Counted from the first letter of the stretch, positions 34,923 to 44,204 are shown. The stretch: 64,000 nt of DNA from Paludibacteraceae bacterium (GCA_024693065.1 JAILLP010000023.1:62001-126000); one strand, 5' to 3'. Made by a program: numbers and translations. The notes: generated from the sequence alone by a model not told the origin.

Positions 34923-36632
34923 TTATTCGAATGAGTTCATGATCATGGTGGTCAGCAACACGAGTGGTGCGTTCCAGTTGATGGCTATTTCGTTGGTCGA
35001 ATAGCTGCAGTCGTCGTCCAAGTAGCATCTGGCTGGTGCTATGGATGGGTAATTGCTCCTGCCGCAGTCTGATGTTTGGTTCGGGTTGGCTCCTCCGCAG
35101 AGGTATCCGGGCAGAGGCTCCGCTATGCCGTCGCTGAAGGATCGTCTGTCATGGATGTGCTTGGGGGATCTGGAGCCGAAGCCGGAGATGAAGCAATAGT
35201 CGGTCGGATTCATGCCAAGGAGGTAATCGAACTGTCCGAACATCGCATCCCTGTATTTGGGGTCTTGCGATATGGAGTGGGCGAGTCCGAGGATTACCCC
35301 GTTGATGGCTATCTCTCCGTTGCATCCCCAGTTGAACGATTTGAGGGAAAGACGTCCTGGTGAGTATTTGTATCCGTTGTATAGCAACTCCGCCAATGTG
35401 AAGAATTTTCTGTGTATGAGTTGTGTGTCCACGAAGTTTGGCAGTTCGTCCAAGTGCCAGATGAGTGACATGAGGGCGAGCGAGTTGCAGGCATTCCAAC
35501 GCGGCGTCTCGAACTGGCGGAAGAAGTCCATCTTATCGTAGTATTTTTTCTCTCCTGTGGTGATGAGTAGTTCGGAGGCGGCCCAGAAGAATTCGTCCGA
35601 GAAATTATTGTCACCGTAGATGCCGGTTTTGATGTCTGACGGATTGAAGTAGTATACTTCCGGATTCTTTTCCGCCCAATTCCACGCTTTGCGGGCTGCG
35701 TCGAGCGCCGCTTTGGCGTAAGGCTCGTCGAATGTTTTGAATGTGCGTGCTACGGTGGACATTACGGCAGCGAAGCATAGTGTGGCGGATGTGGATTTCG
35801 CCACGACAAAACGGTCTTGCTTGTCGTCGACGGGACGGACAGACACGTCACAGAACTTCTTTGTCGTTAGTTTGTGGTATACGCCTCCGTCGTTGGGGTC
35901 TTGCATGGTGAACAACCAATCTGTTTCCCATTTGATCTCGTCCAGCAGGTCTGGAAGCGAATTGTTGCTTTCTGGAATGTCCAGCCTTTGTTTCTGGAAA
36001 AAGAAGGGAAACATGTCGTATGCCAGAAAAAGTTGGTGGAGTGTGATTCCTGCGTTGACTACGTATTTGTTGTAATCTCCTGCGTCGTACCATCCTTTGG
36101 GGGAGGAGATGGTCGATTCTGTTTTCCTTGTCTCACTGTATGCGGAACTGTGGATGAATACCTCTTCGTCTGGATGTCCCATCTCCCTTGCGAAACTAGT
36201 CCCATTGAAGGTGGCATATTGGGGCTCGATGGCGATGGATGATCGCCAAAGGTAAAATGCCTTGAGCGTCCAGGTGGAGAATTCTTTGAAGATGGTGCTG
36301 CTGCCGATCATGAAAGGGTGGGAGCGTTCCCCGTTCACCTCCACGTAGTATTTGCCTGGTCTCTGAAAGGCGGAGAAGTCCGCAAATTGTGTCACTTCCC
36401 TCGATTGGTTCCATCGTTTTCCTTCTGGTAGGCTTCCCTTGAATACGGTCTCCTCTGTTTTGGCGTCCTTGAGTTCGAATCGGTAAGCGTTCAATCCTCC
36501 TATTTGGGCATACTTGGGAGCATTGATTAGGTATCCGATCTGGTTTACCCGAACGAATTTCTGTGATTGGAGTTCTCCTACTGAGGACGAAACCAATAAT
36601 AGAAGCGCTATTCCTTTAATTAAATTCTTCAT
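34923..36632 (-). CDS. Secreted glycoside hydrolase family 9 enzyme
   Basis: A 569-residue protein with a signal peptide (MKNLIKGIALLLLVSSSVGE), an N-terminal Ig-like domain (VRVNQIGYLINAPKYAQI...PGKYYVEVNG, residues about 25-110) and a GH9 catalytic (alpha/alpha)6 domain. GWYDAGDYNKY (Asp pair at 183 and 186) supplies the catalytic base, and YSTNEIAINWNAPLV holds the proton-donor Glu548. The motif around PKHIHDRRS replaces the usual HHR region. It cleaves beta-1,4-glucans or related linkages by inversion. No SusC/SusD pair is nearby, so it is not in a classical polysaccharide locus. Confidence 0.92.
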   Translation of the reverse strand: MKNLIKGIALLLLVSSSVGELQSQKFVRVNQIGYLINAPKYAQIGGLNAYRFELKDAKTEETVFKGSLPEGKRWNQSREVTQFADFSAFQRPGKYYVEVNGERSHPFMIGSSTIFKEFSTWTLKAFYLWRSSIAIEPQYATFNGTSFAREMGHPDEEVFIHSSAYSETRKTESTISSPKGWYDAGDYNKYVVNAGITLHQLFLAYDMFPFFFQKQRLDIPESNNSLPDLLDEIKWETDWLFTMQDPNDGGVYHKLTTKKFCDVSVRPVDDKQDRFVVAKSTSATLCFAAVMSTVARTFKTFDEPYAKAALDAARKAWNWAEKNPEVYYFNPSDIKTGIYGDNNFSDEFFWAASELLITTGEKKYYDKMDFFRQFETPRWNACNSLALMSLIWHLDELPNFVDTQLIHRKFFTLAELLYNGYKYSPGRLSLKSFNWGCNGEIAINGVILGLAHSISQDPKYRDAMFGQFDYLLGMNPTDYCFISGFGSRSPKHIHDRRSFSDGIAEPLPGYLCGGANPNQTSDCGRSNYPSIAPARCYLDDDCSYSTNEIAINWNAPLVLLTTMIMNSFE

Positions 36633-36684
36633 GCGCGTTAGGATTTATACATTTATACTTTGGCTTTTGGTCTGGTATAGCCTG

Positions 36685-37617
36685 TTAATGGAAAAAATAG
36701 GTGTGGGATAAATAGAAAACGCCGTTTCGACTTTTGTATTTGTCTCCTCGGAAGTCTGATTTCCTTATGTCTATGAATCCCCAATCGTAGCCCATCGAGC
36801 TTCGCATGTTCTCGAAATATAGTATGCCGACCGCTATGCGTAGTCCGAGGTCGAACCTGCGGGTGTCGTATAGCCTGTCTGTGCCGGTTTTGTCGCCGAA
36901 CATGGAATACTTTTTTGTCTGTACGATAAATTGGCCGGCGTCGTTTGTCTCCCGCTTATATCTGAACCTGCCGCCCAAGGCGATGGCGTAATACGGGCCG
37001 ACCATGGGGGTGAACTCGAATCCTCTGAAGAAGAAACGGTGGCTGACGGTGGTGGGTATAACTAAGTAATATAGGTTGGTCTTTTCCTTATAATTTACAT
37101 GGAGGTAATCCGAATGTTCGTCGAAGAAACGTTGGTAACCTTTCCGTTGCAGTTCAATGCCGGTCTCGACGAAAAGATTCTCCTTGATCATGTCCATGTC
37201 ATGGTCCGCTACGATTCCAAGCCGTACGTTGCAAACCGCATGTTGGTAGAGGTCGTAACGCTCGAAGTGTACGTTGGCGGGACCGAATCCTCCGAATGCT
37301 CCCCAATGATTTTTGCCTATGAATTCGGCGAACTTGCTTTCCTTGAGCTTGTAATAGGCTTTTTCGAAGATGAGCAGGTAGTGCGGGGAGGCGTCGTTTG
37401 TTTTTCCCCCGTCGTTCGCCGTAGTCAACGAGTCCTGCGATCCTGTGGTTTCGGATGGAACGGAGGTCTCTGTGGGTGTTTCGGATATGTTGGCTTCAGG
37501 CGCGACCTGTATGCTATCCTCCTTTATGGATATGGAGTCTCCAGGAGTTTCTTGCGCGTGTATGTTGTTGATGGATATTCCTATTAATAGACTTAGAATT
37601 ATGGTCCTCGTGCTCAT
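36685..37617 (-). CDS. Predicted outer-membrane beta-barrel protein
   Basis: The ATG at 37617 (MSTRTIILSLLIGISINNIHAQ) gives a good signal peptide and 310 residues. After a Ser/Thr/Glu-rich linker (residues about 23-75) the rest alternates hydrophobic and polar residues in beta strands (FFFRGFEFTPMVGPYYAIALGG, FDLGLRIAVGILYF) and ends in aromatic YFFH, typical of outer-membrane barrels. No specific family is recognised. It is 52 bases upstream of the GH9 gene on the same strand and may share its transcript. Confidence 0.72.
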   Translation of the reverse strand: MSTRTIILSLLIGISINNIHAQETPGDSISIKEDSIQVAPEANISETPTETSVPSETTGSQDSLTTANDGGKTNDASPHYLLIFEKAYYKLKESKFAEFIGKNHWGAFGGFGPANVHFERYDLYQHAVCNVRLGIVADHDMDMIKENLFVETGIELQRKGYQRFFDEHSDYLHVNYKEKTNLYYLVIPTTVSHRFFFRGFEFTPMVGPYYAIALGGRFRYKRETNDAGQFIVQTKKYSMFGDKTGTDRLYDTRRFDLGLRIAVGILYFENMRSSMGYDWGFIDIRKSDFRGDKYKSRNGVFYLSHTYFFH

Positions 37618-38020
37618 TTCTTTTTTTTCTTTTTTATTGCAATGCAAAGATAATATTAAATGATGAACCTCCCCATATGTTGAGGCTCCCTTTTTGTGTA
37701 CGGTCCTATATTCATGTGTTGGCCCGTTTTCCCGCAGGATATCTTCCTGTGAAACGCTGAAATATGTCGAATTTTTAGGGTGAAAGTGTTTTTTTTAGGC
37801 AATGAATGAGCTGCGGTTGAAAAAGCCGTGTAATACAGTTGTTTGATAATTAGAGTTATATCTGTTATTTTAACTTTTTTTTCATGTCGTAAAAAAAAAA
37901 GTATGCATATTGGATTGTTGTAAAAAAAAATATTTAACTTTGCGGTGTTTTAGAAATAGAACAAAGCTATTAGGAAGGTATTTCGAGTAAACGTTGTTTA
38001 ATTTTTAATAATAAAAAAAA
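37618..38020. other. A/T-run-rich intergenic region
   Basis: 403 bases between divergent genes, with several runs of eight or more A or T (for example 37890-37900). A -7 box TAACTTTG at 37935-37942 serves the small lipoprotein at 38021. No RNA gene or ORF is convincing here. Confidence 0.5.
37935..37942 (+). promoter_or_regulatory. -7 promoter box of small lipoprotein
   Basis: TAACTTTG with a TTG at 37915-37917, 17 bases upstream. The leader to the ATG is about 75 bases and A-rich. Confidence 0.6.
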
Positions 38021-38251
38021 ATGAAAAAGGTAGTTTTATTTTTCGCTGTTGCAGCTGCTTTCGCTTTCGCATCTTGCACAGAAACTGCTAAGCAAACTAC
38101 AAACGAAGTTGCTGACGTAGTAGATAGCACTGTTGCTGCAGTTGATTCTGCTGTTGCTGTAGTTGATTCAGTTGCTACTGCTGTAGCTGATTCTGCTGTT
38201 GCTGTAGTTGATTCAGCCGCTACTGCTGTTGCTGAGGCTGTTGCTGAGTAA
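38021..38251 (+). CDS. Small Ala/Val-rich repeat lipoprotein
   Basis: A 76-residue protein with a lipoprotein signal (MKKVVLFFAVAAAFAFASC, Cys19). The mature part is almost wholly Ala, Val, Asp, Thr and Ser in a repeating helical pattern (VDSAVAVVDSVATAVADS), fitting a short coiled coil like the Lpp-type envelope lipoproteins. At DNA level 38144-38188 and 38189-38233 are a 45-base tandem duplication with few changes. A terminator follows and a promoter box precedes it, so it is a single-gene unit, perhaps highly expressed. Confidence 0.82.
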   Translation: MKKVVLFFAVAAAFAFASCTETAKQTTNEVADVVDSTVAAVDSAVAVVDSVATAVADSAVAVVDSAATAVAEAVAE

Positions 38252-38274
38252 TTTTTAGCAGTAAAAGAAAAGGC

Positions 38275-38312
38275 ATGAGGAGGGCGACTAGTTCGTCTTC
38301 CTCATTTTGTTT
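38275..38312 (+). terminator. Terminator after small lipoprotein
   Basis: ATGAGGA (38275-38281) pairs with TCCTCAT (38299-38305), with inner pairing, followed by a T-rich stretch. Confidence 0.7.
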
Positions 38313-38384
38313 TGATAATGAGCGAATTGCGTTATATTTAATGTTTCTTGACATTCTTTTTGTTGCACGTATTCTGTAATTTTT

Positions 38385-38392
38385 TAATTTTG
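38385..38392 (+). promoter_or_regulatory. -7 promoter box of lipoprotein gene
   Basis: TAATTTTG with a TTG at 38363-38365, 19 bases upstream; the lipoprotein ATG is at 38428. Confidence 0.55.
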
Positions 38393-38427
38393 TGCGACAA
38401 GGTTGTTTTTAATTTAGTGTGATTGTG

Positions 38428-38823
38428 ATGAGAAATTCCATCTTAGTATTAGGTATTATTGTTGTTCTTTCGTCTTGCGGGTATGTTACAGAGAAAAAGA
38501 AGAATCCCGCCACAAAAACTTATTCGGAGATGACTCCGGAGGAGAAACTGGCTGATGAGCGTAACTTTGTGGAAAACATGGCTGCGGTGAATTATTTGGA
38601 TATCTCCACGGTCGTTGGAGATACGATGTATATTGGGTGCGCTTCCCGTAGGGGGGAGGAACATTTTCAGGATAATTTGGCGCGGACGTTTCTTCACGAT
38701 GTGCGGAAGGCGGGTTATGCGCATATACGTTGTTGCCGTGTGATCAGCACTTCCCATGACTATGTATGGACGGATACGCTAGTTCAGGGCAGAACCATAG
38801 GTTTGGCAGTGGCGGATAAATAG
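38428..38823 (+). CDS. Lipoprotein of unknown function
   Basis: The ATG at 38428 (MRNSILVLGIIVVLSSCG) gives a lipobox LSSC at residues 14-17; 131 residues. The frame from the GTG at 38419 adds three. The mature part is a small alpha/beta domain (MYIGCASRRGEEHFQDNLARTFLHDVRKAGYAHIRCCRVI by position) with three further cysteines. No family is recognised. It is probably anchored in the envelope. It converges on the gene at 38903. Confidence 0.7.
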   Translation: MRNSILVLGIIVVLSSCGYVTEKKKNPATKTYSEMTPEEKLADERNFVENMAAVNYLDISTVVGDTMYIGCASRRGEEHFQDNLARTFLHDVRKAGYAHIRCCRVISTSHDYVWTDTLVQGRTIGLAVADK

Positions 38824-38846
38824 TAGATCCCCCTTTTTTGGATACG

Positions 38847-38883
38847 AAAAAAGCGGTGTGGGATTGCCCCATGCCGCTTTTTT
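38847..38883. terminator. Bidirectional terminator
   Basis: A stem of about 15 bases with A on the left and T on the right (GCGGTGTGGG with CCCATGCCGC), between convergent genes. Confidence 0.9.
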
Positions 38884-38902
38884 CATTGCCTTGTGTGGCT
38901 TT

Positions 38903-39385
38903 TTATTTTTCGAATGCTTTCTTCACCTTTGCCTCCAGGTCGCTATCCATTTCATAGTCTTTCAGGAAGACGACGGAATAGCGAGTCGATTTCTTCGGCG
39001 ACATGACAGTGACGCGGAATTCGCCCGAGTCGTATTCGTAGAGTTTTATGTAATACTTTTCTAGCGTCCGTTTGTTCATGCATTCGTAGTTGAGATATTT
39101 GTAATCCTTTTTTACAATCCATTTCTGGGGCTTGTCGAATATTTCGAAGACGGTGACCTTTTTGTTCAGTTTGTCGTCTGTGACGATGTAGTTGTTGGTC
39201 ATATCAAGGACGACAACTGTAGAACTCTGTTCCCATGCGCCCCACACGTATAATCCTTTGGATTGTTGCGTGACGACACCATCGGTTTGTCTGAAGGATT
39301 TGAACGCAATAGATTGTGCGTTCGCCGTGCATATTGAAGTTGCGGCGAATAAGAGATATAATATATATTTAATTACTCTTTCCAT
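38903..39385 (-). CDS. Small secreted protein of unknown function
   Basis: The ATG at 39385 (MERVIKYILYLLFAATSICTANAQ) starts a good signal peptide; 160 residues. The earlier ATG in the frame adds a basic stretch that does not improve it. The mature part is beta-rich (YIVTDDKLNKKVTVFEIF, YKYLNYECMNKRTLEKYYIKLYEYD) with one cysteine. No family is recognised. It is probably periplasmic. It is 26 bases downstream of the lytic transglycosylase gene. Confidence 0.68.
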   Translation of the reverse strand: MERVIKYILYLLFAATSICTANAQSIAFKSFRQTDGVVTQQSKGLYVWGAWEQSSTVVVLDMTNNYIVTDDKLNKKVTVFEIFDKPQKWIVKKDYKYLNYECMNKRTLEKYYIKLYEYDSGEFRVTVMSPKKSTRYSVVFLKDYEMDSDLEAKVKKAFEK

Positions 39386-39411
39386 AACCATTGTTCTTAA
39401 ATCCATTTATA

Positions 39412-40386
39412 CTATGGGTTTGTGACCCAATTCTTTTGATGTACTCGTCCTTTTTCGGGATCGAACTTCAAAGACTCTTTCTTTGGTATCTTTATGAAAT
39501 ATTCCTTTCCTTCCTTGTTCGGCAATTTGTTGCTTCGAAGCCATGGGTTCGAGTCCTTGAGCAGTTGGTAATTGATACCCCTCTCTTTCGCGAAATCTGT
39601 CAAGTTCTCGATGGTGGAATCTACTCTGACGACATCCGTTTCCACTGGGTAATATAAATCCTCCTTCGTCAGATAGAACCCCATCCTCTGTGGGTTCTCC
39701 ATGAGATACTTCGCCATGATAATACGGAAAATGTATCTGTTTGTTTCTTCGCTGAACAACATGTCGAAGTAATTGTTCGTCTGTTGTGTGTCAATCTGTC
39801 GCATCACACGTGCGTGCCCTGTGTTGTAGGCCGCGGCAGCCAAAGTCCAGCTGCCTGCCGCGTCGTGTGTGTGCTTCAGCATTGAGCAAGCCACCTTTGT
39901 GGCCTTTTCCACATTATAGCGTTCATCCACATCATCGTTGACGACCAATCCTGCGTCCTTGCCTGTCCCCGGAAGTATCTGCCATATTCCGACTGCCTTT
40001 GCTGGTGATTGCGCCCTTTGGTCCAAATTGCTCTCGATGAGAGCTAAATATTTGAAGTCGTCCGGAACGCCGTTCGCTTTCAGGATCGGTTCGATGATGG
40101 GGAAGAATTTGTTCGCTCTTTTTATCAGCAGGAACACTTGAGAATGCCAATAGGAGAAACTCAACAACTCCCTGTCAAACCTTTCCCGAAGGTAATAGTT
40201 CGATAAATCTATCCGTTCTCCGCAGAAACTAATCTCGTCCGGAATCGTCGGTGCTTGGTAATGAACCTCGTGGTTCGTGCTTACCCCCGTGACGGCGTTG
40301 TCTGCCGCACATTCGCAAAGCGGTATGATCGTCGCTACGGCTAATCCTCCGATTTTATATAATCTCTTAATCCTGAATCTTCCCAT
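39412..40386 (-). CDS. Lytic transglycosylase (SLT domain, MltD-like)
   Basis: The ATG at 40386 (MGRFRIKRLYKIGGLAVATI) is preferred over a TTG upstream; 324 residues. After an N-terminal export signal, the SLT domain has YLALIESNLDQRAQSPAKAVGIWQI with catalytic Glu118, and AAAAYNTGHARV. It cleaves peptidoglycan between MurNAc and GlcNAc to form 1,6-anhydro ends. A C-terminal segment (VVRVDSTIENLTDFAKERGINYQLLKDSNPWL) resembles a LysM module. It would act in the periplasm. Confidence 0.9.
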   Translation of the reverse strand: MGRFRIKRLYKIGGLAVATIIPLCECAADNAVTGVSTNHEVHYQAPTIPDEISFCGERIDLSNYYLRERFDRELLSFSYWHSQVFLLIKRANKFFPIIEPILKANGVPDDFKYLALIESNLDQRAQSPAKAVGIWQILPGTGKDAGLVVNDDVDERYNVEKATKVACSMLKHTHDAAGSWTLAAAAYNTGHARVMRQIDTQQTNNYFDMLFSEETNRYIFRIIMAKYLMENPQRMGFYLTKEDLYYPVETDVVRVDSTIENLTDFAKERGINYQLLKDSNPWLRSNKLPNKEGKEYFIKIPKKESLKFDPEKGRVHQKNWVTNP

Positions 40387-40466
40387 ACTATTATTCAACC
40401 TCTATTCATCCAATCTATTTACACACTCTTTCTCTTTTTTTCTCTCTCTTCCTTTTCCGCTATGTC

Positions 40467-41567
40467 TTATGCATGGAAAACAAACATCGGGGTATCTGTG
40501 TGGAATATCATCTTCCGCGCCATGCTAGGGTTAAACAGCCTTGAAATCAAACTCCTTTTGTGCGTTGTGAGCGCAATGGCGTCGATGTTGTTTTGGTGAA
40601 TGAACTCGTCGTAGGCGGATAGAATGTCCGTTCCTGGCACTAGATGATATTCGAAATGGTTCTCCGGATAGTTCTGCTGGAAGTAGGCCTTGATGCCGCT
40701 CAACTTGATTTCTGCCCACCTGTCGTCTTTGTTTTCGAAATGTATGAAATGTATGCTCACGTTGTTGGTGTTGAGCAAGTTCATCATTTTGTCGAACGCT
40801 ATCAAATCCTTGTCGTCGAAACTTGTGGAGAAGGCCACGTTCTTTATCTCCTTGAATCCGTTGAGGGCGATGTTTTCCGGGATGGTGAACACCGGCACAT
40901 GTGAGCGTTCGATGATTTCCGCTGTCACGCTTCCGATGAAATCCATGTCCTTCTTGTCGCGCCCTCTCGTTCCCATGATGATGATTTTGGGCTGGTGTCT
41001 CTCTGCGTATCCGAGTATTTGGTCCTCCGGGACTCCTTCCCTGAGAACGTGGCGATATTTCGTTCGAGGCCATTCCCCAGCGGAAATGGATTGCTCTATC
41101 TTAGATTCCAATTCGATTAGGTTCTCTTTCGCATTTTCCAGTAATTCAAGGGCGGACTCTTCCGTCCTTCCTTCGTGATTAATTACGTCTCCAATCGGCA
41201 TGGTCGAAAATGATGGGGGAAGGTATGCATGGAACAATACCACCTCCGCATCTAATTTCGCGGCTAGGGGGAAGGCGAATTCACACGCTTTCATCGAATA
41301 GTCGGAGAAGTCAATGGGTAACAACACCATCGGTTTCTTGTTGATCTCTTCCAATGCTCCGTTTAGCCCGTCTTTGCTGTTCATCTCCTCAATGATGCCC
41401 AACGCCTTCGGCAAATCACTCTCTTTTATGCGTACTCTCGTGCCGACGGGCAAAAATTGATTGACGCTCTGTAAACAAGCATCAATCCCGTGTACTTCCA
41501 ACACGGATTTCAACCTTTGGGCCTTTTCGTAGGTGTGTATCGCTAATGTCACCAAGTTGTCTTCCAT
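40467..41567 (-). CDS. Tandem universal stress protein with DUF2007-like head
   Basis: A 366-residue protein. Residues 1-62 resemble the small signal-transducing DUF2007 domain (VTLAIHTYEKAQRLKSVLEVHGIDA, VRIKESDLPKALGIIEEM). Two Usp domains follow (about 75-215 and 225-366); the first has the nucleotide-binding signature MGTRGRDKKDMDFIGSVTAEI. The second lacks a clear copy and ends in TDTPMFVFHA. Such proteins respond to stress or nucleotide state in the cytoplasm. The promoter at 41632-41663 is a good match. Confidence 0.88.
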   Translation of the reverse strand: MEDNLVTLAIHTYEKAQRLKSVLEVHGIDACLQSVNQFLPVGTRVRIKESDLPKALGIIEEMNSKDGLNGALEEINKKPMVLLPIDFSDYSMKACEFAFPLAAKLDAEVVLFHAYLPPSFSTMPIGDVINHEGRTEESALELLENAKENLIELESKIEQSISAGEWPRTKYRHVLREGVPEDQILGYAERHQPKIIIMGTRGRDKKDMDFIGSVTAEIIERSHVPVFTIPENIALNGFKEIKNVAFSTSFDDKDLIAFDKMMNLLNTNNVSIHFIHFENKDDRWAEIKLSGIKAYFQQNYPENHFEYHLVPGTDILSAYDEFIHQNNIDAIALTTHKRSLISRLFNPSMARKMIFHTDTPMFVFHA

Positions 41568-41631
41568 ATTCCCTCTCCTTTATCCAGTTCATCAACATTT
41601 CATCAAAATCAGTTCATCAACATATTCAGTT

Positions 41632-41663
41632 CAAAGATAAAAATTATCTTCTTACATTCAAAT
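41632..41663 (-). promoter_or_regulatory. Promoter of universal stress protein
   Basis: TATCTTTG (41632-41639) with TTTG (41660-41663) 20 bases upstream on the minus strand. The 310-base gap 41568-41877 also holds a 13-base direct repeat CAGTTCATCAACA near 41585 and 41611, which I cannot interpret. Confidence 0.6.
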
Positions 41664-41845
41664 TTTTGTAATACATATTTCTTGCTATGGTGTAACTTTT
41701 TTCTTTTTATTTTTGATTTTTGTTATCTGTTTAATGTATTTATGATGTTGAATGCATGTCGCCATTCTGCGAATCCTAACTGTTTGACTGCCAATTGCGA
41801 GACAAAACATTTGTGATCAACCATACGAATCTGAGGTTTTTTTGT

Positions 41846-41853
41846 TATATTTG
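41846..41853 (+). promoter_or_regulatory. -7 promoter box of ispE
   Basis: TATATTTG, 24 bases before the preferred ATG. Confidence 0.55.
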
Positions 41854-41877
41854 CGTTATGAAAAAAACTTTAGAGTG

Positions 41878-42690
41878 ATGATAGTCTTCCCTAATGCAAA
41901 GATTAACGTCGGCTTGAATATTACCGGCGTGAGGAAAAATGGATACCATGATATCGAGAGCGTTTTCTATCCAATTCCCTTGAGGGATGTCCTTGAGGTT
42001 GTCGTGGCTGATGACGGCGTGACGGAGATGCGTGTCGGCGGACTTCCTTTGGATGGGGATGTGAACGATAATTCTGTCTTGAAGGCATATCGTTTGCTGA
42101 AGGAACAGTATGATCTTCCTGCTGTGAAGATATATCTAGAAAAGGTCATCCCTTCCGGTGCGGGTTTGGGCGGTGGATCCTCCGACGCTTCTTTCGCCAT
42201 TAAACTTTTCAATGATTTGTTCCATCTCTGCATGGATATCCCTCAAATGGAGTCTGTCGCAGCGAAGGTGGGTGCGGATTGCCCCTTCTTTATCCAGAAT
42301 AAACCGGCTTACGTGACGGGTATCGGTGATGAGTTGCAGCCTATCGAATTTTCCTTGGAAGGGGTTTCCTTCCTTTTGGTGAAGCCTGATGATTTTGTCT
42401 CCACGAAGGAGGCTTACTCGAAGGTCTCCCCTAAGAAAACGGTTTTGCCTCTTTCGGAAATGGTTCAGAAACCGATTTCCGAGTGGAAATATAATATCGT
42501 GAATGATTTCGAATCGAGCGTGTTTGATGCTCATCCGACGGTGAAGATGATCAAGGATTGGATGTATGAGCAGGATGCGTTGTACGCTTCCATGTCTGGC
42601 TCTGGCTCTTCCGTCTTTGGCTTTTTCAAGCGTGAGGTGGATGCTGCTTCTGCTTTCCCTGATATGTTCACTTTCCAGTGCACATTGTGA
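41878..42690 (+). CDS. ispE: 4-diphosphocytidyl-2-C-methyl-D-erythritol kinase
   Basis: The ATG at 41878 (MIVFPNAKINVGLNITGVRKNGYH) is the usual start; the longer frame from 41842 includes the promoter box. 270 residues. GHMP-kinase motifs are present: PNAKINVGL, the ATP loop PSGAGLGGGSSDASFA, and the C-terminal MSGSGSSVFGFF. It phosphorylates CDP-ME in the non-mevalonate (MEP) isoprenoid pathway. A terminator follows. Confidence 0.95.
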   Translation: MIVFPNAKINVGLNITGVRKNGYHDIESVFYPIPLRDVLEVVVADDGVTEMRVGGLPLDGDVNDNSVLKAYRLLKEQYDLPAVKIYLEKVIPSGAGLGGGSSDASFAIKLFNDLFHLCMDIPQMESVAAKVGADCPFFIQNKPAYVTGIGDELQPIEFSLEGVSFLLVKPDDFVSTKEAYSKVSPKKTVLPLSEMVQKPISEWKYNIVNDFESSVFDAHPTVKMIKDWMYEQDALYASMSGSGSSVFGFFKREVDAASAFPDMFTFQCTL

Positions 42691-42754
42691 TTGTGTCGCT
42701 CATGGGGTAGGGAAGGTAGTCCCCTTGAGGAAATTTCTATATAGACGATAAAAA

Positions 42755-42792
42755 AGAGGATGCGCGGACTGTACAGTCTTAGCGCATCCTCT
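42755..42792. terminator. Terminator between ispE and glmM
   Basis: GAGGATGCGC pairs with GCGCATCCTC, with A on the left and T on the right, between convergent genes. Confidence 0.9.
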
Positions 42793-42812
42793 CGTTTTTG
42801 TGTGGTGCCAGT

Positions 42813-44204
42813 TTATTTTTTGTAAATGGCTTCTATCTCTCCCATGATCTTCTTCGCCAAATTGTCGGCTTTCTCCATGGTGGAAGCTTCCGAATAGATG
42901 CGGATGATTGGCTCCGTGTTGGATTTGCGCAGGTGTACCCAGCAATCCGCGAAGTCTATCTTCACTCCGTCGATGTCGTTCACCTCCTCGTTTTTGTATT
43001 TGTCCTTCATCTGCGCCAGGATGTTGTCCACGTTGATGTCTGGTGTCAGTTGGATTTTGTTCTTCGAGATGAAGTAAGGAGGGTATTGTTTCCTCAACTC
43101 CGTAGGTTTCATGCCTTTCTTCGCCATGAGGGAGAGGAATAGGGAGATGCCCACGAGCGCGTCTCTTCCGTAGTGGCTCTCAGGGTAGATGACGCCGCCG
43201 TTGCCCTCGCCGCCTATGATGGCGTTGGTCTCCTTCATTTTGGCTACCACGTTCACCTCGCCGACGGCCGCCGCGTTGTACTGGCCTCCGTGTTGACGGG
43301 TCACGTCGCGTAAAGCGCGGGTGGAGCTAAGGTTGGAGACCGTGTTGCCTGGCGTGTTGCTCAGGATGTAGTCCGCTACGGAAACCAACGTGTATTCTTC
43401 ACCGAACATCTCTCCGTCTTCGCAGATCATGGCCAACCTGTCCACGTCCGGGTCAACGACGAATCCCACATCCGCCTTCTCCACCTTCATCTTTTCGGAG
43501 ATTTCGGTGAGGTGAGCTGGAAGCGGCTCCGGGTTGTGGGCGAATTTGCCTGTCGGGTCGCAGTTGAGCTTGATGATGTTCTTCACACCCAATTTCTCCA
43601 GCAATTGAGGAATCACGATGCCGCCGACAGAGTTGACGCAGTCGATGGCTACCTTGAAGTTGGCTTTTTTGATAGCTTCCACGTCTACGAGCTTCAGTTT
43701 GAGCACGTCGTCGATGTGGATGTTGTTATAGTCGTTTTTATAAGTCACTTTCCCTAGGTTGTCCACTTCGGCGAACTCATAGTCGTTGTTCTCCGCCATG
43801 GATAATACGGCTTTTCCCTCTTTGTCGTTGAGGAATTCGCCCCTTTCGTTGAGGAGCTTCAATGCGTTCCATTGCTTAGGGTTGTGGCTGGCGGTGAGGA
43901 TGATGCCTCCGCATGCCTTCTCCTTCTGTACTGCGATTTCGGTCGTCGGTGTGGAGGCCAGTCCGATGTTGGTCACGTTCAAACCGAGTCCGATAAGGGT
44001 ACCCGTGACGAGGTGGTCTACCATCTCACCCGATATGCGGGCGTCTCTTCCCACTACGATAAGGTTGTTTTTGCACTGTGTGTTCCTTTTGATCCACGTG
44101 CCGTAGGCGGCTGTGAATTTTACAACGTCTAGAGGAGTCAATCCGTCACCGACGGCTCCTCCGATTGTTCCGCGTATGCCGGAAATAGATTTAATAAGTG
44201 TCAT
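42813..44204 (-). CDS. glmM: Phosphohexomutase, phosphoglucosamine mutase type
   Basis: A 463-residue protein of the alpha-D-phosphohexomutase superfamily. The catalytic phosphoserine is Ser106 in GIILTASHNPKQWN, and the Mg2+ loop is DPDVDRLAMI. The sugar-binding loop reads GEGNGGVI rather than GEMSGH or GESSGH, as in the archaeal/Bacteroidetes branch, so the substrate (GlcN-1-P, Glc-1-P or Man-1-P) is not certain. The gene name is given at family level. It is divergent from the TamL-like gene and has a -7 box TATATTTG at 44243-44250. Confidence 0.88.
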   Translation of the reverse strand: MTLIKSISGIRGTIGGAVGDGLTPLDVVKFTAAYGTWIKRNTQCKNNLIVVGRDARISGEMVDHLVTGTLIGLGLNVTNIGLASTPTTEIAVQKEKACGGIILTASHNPKQWNALKLLNERGEFLNDKEGKAVLSMAENNDYEFAEVDNLGKVTYKNDYNNIHIDDVLKLKLVDVEAIKKANFKVAIDCVNSVGGIVIPQLLEKLGVKNIIKLNCDPTGKFAHNPEPLPAHLTEISEKMKVEKADVGFVVDPDVDRLAMICEDGEMFGEEYTLVSVADYILSNTPGNTVSNLSSTRALRDVTRQHGGQYNAAAVGEVNVVAKMKETNAIIGGEGNGGVIYPESHYGRDALVGISLFLSLMAKKGMKPTELRKQYPPYFISKNKIQLTPDINVDNILAQMKDKYKNEEVNDIDGVKIDFADCWVHLRKSNTEPIIRIYSEASTMEKADNLAKKIMGEIEAIYKK

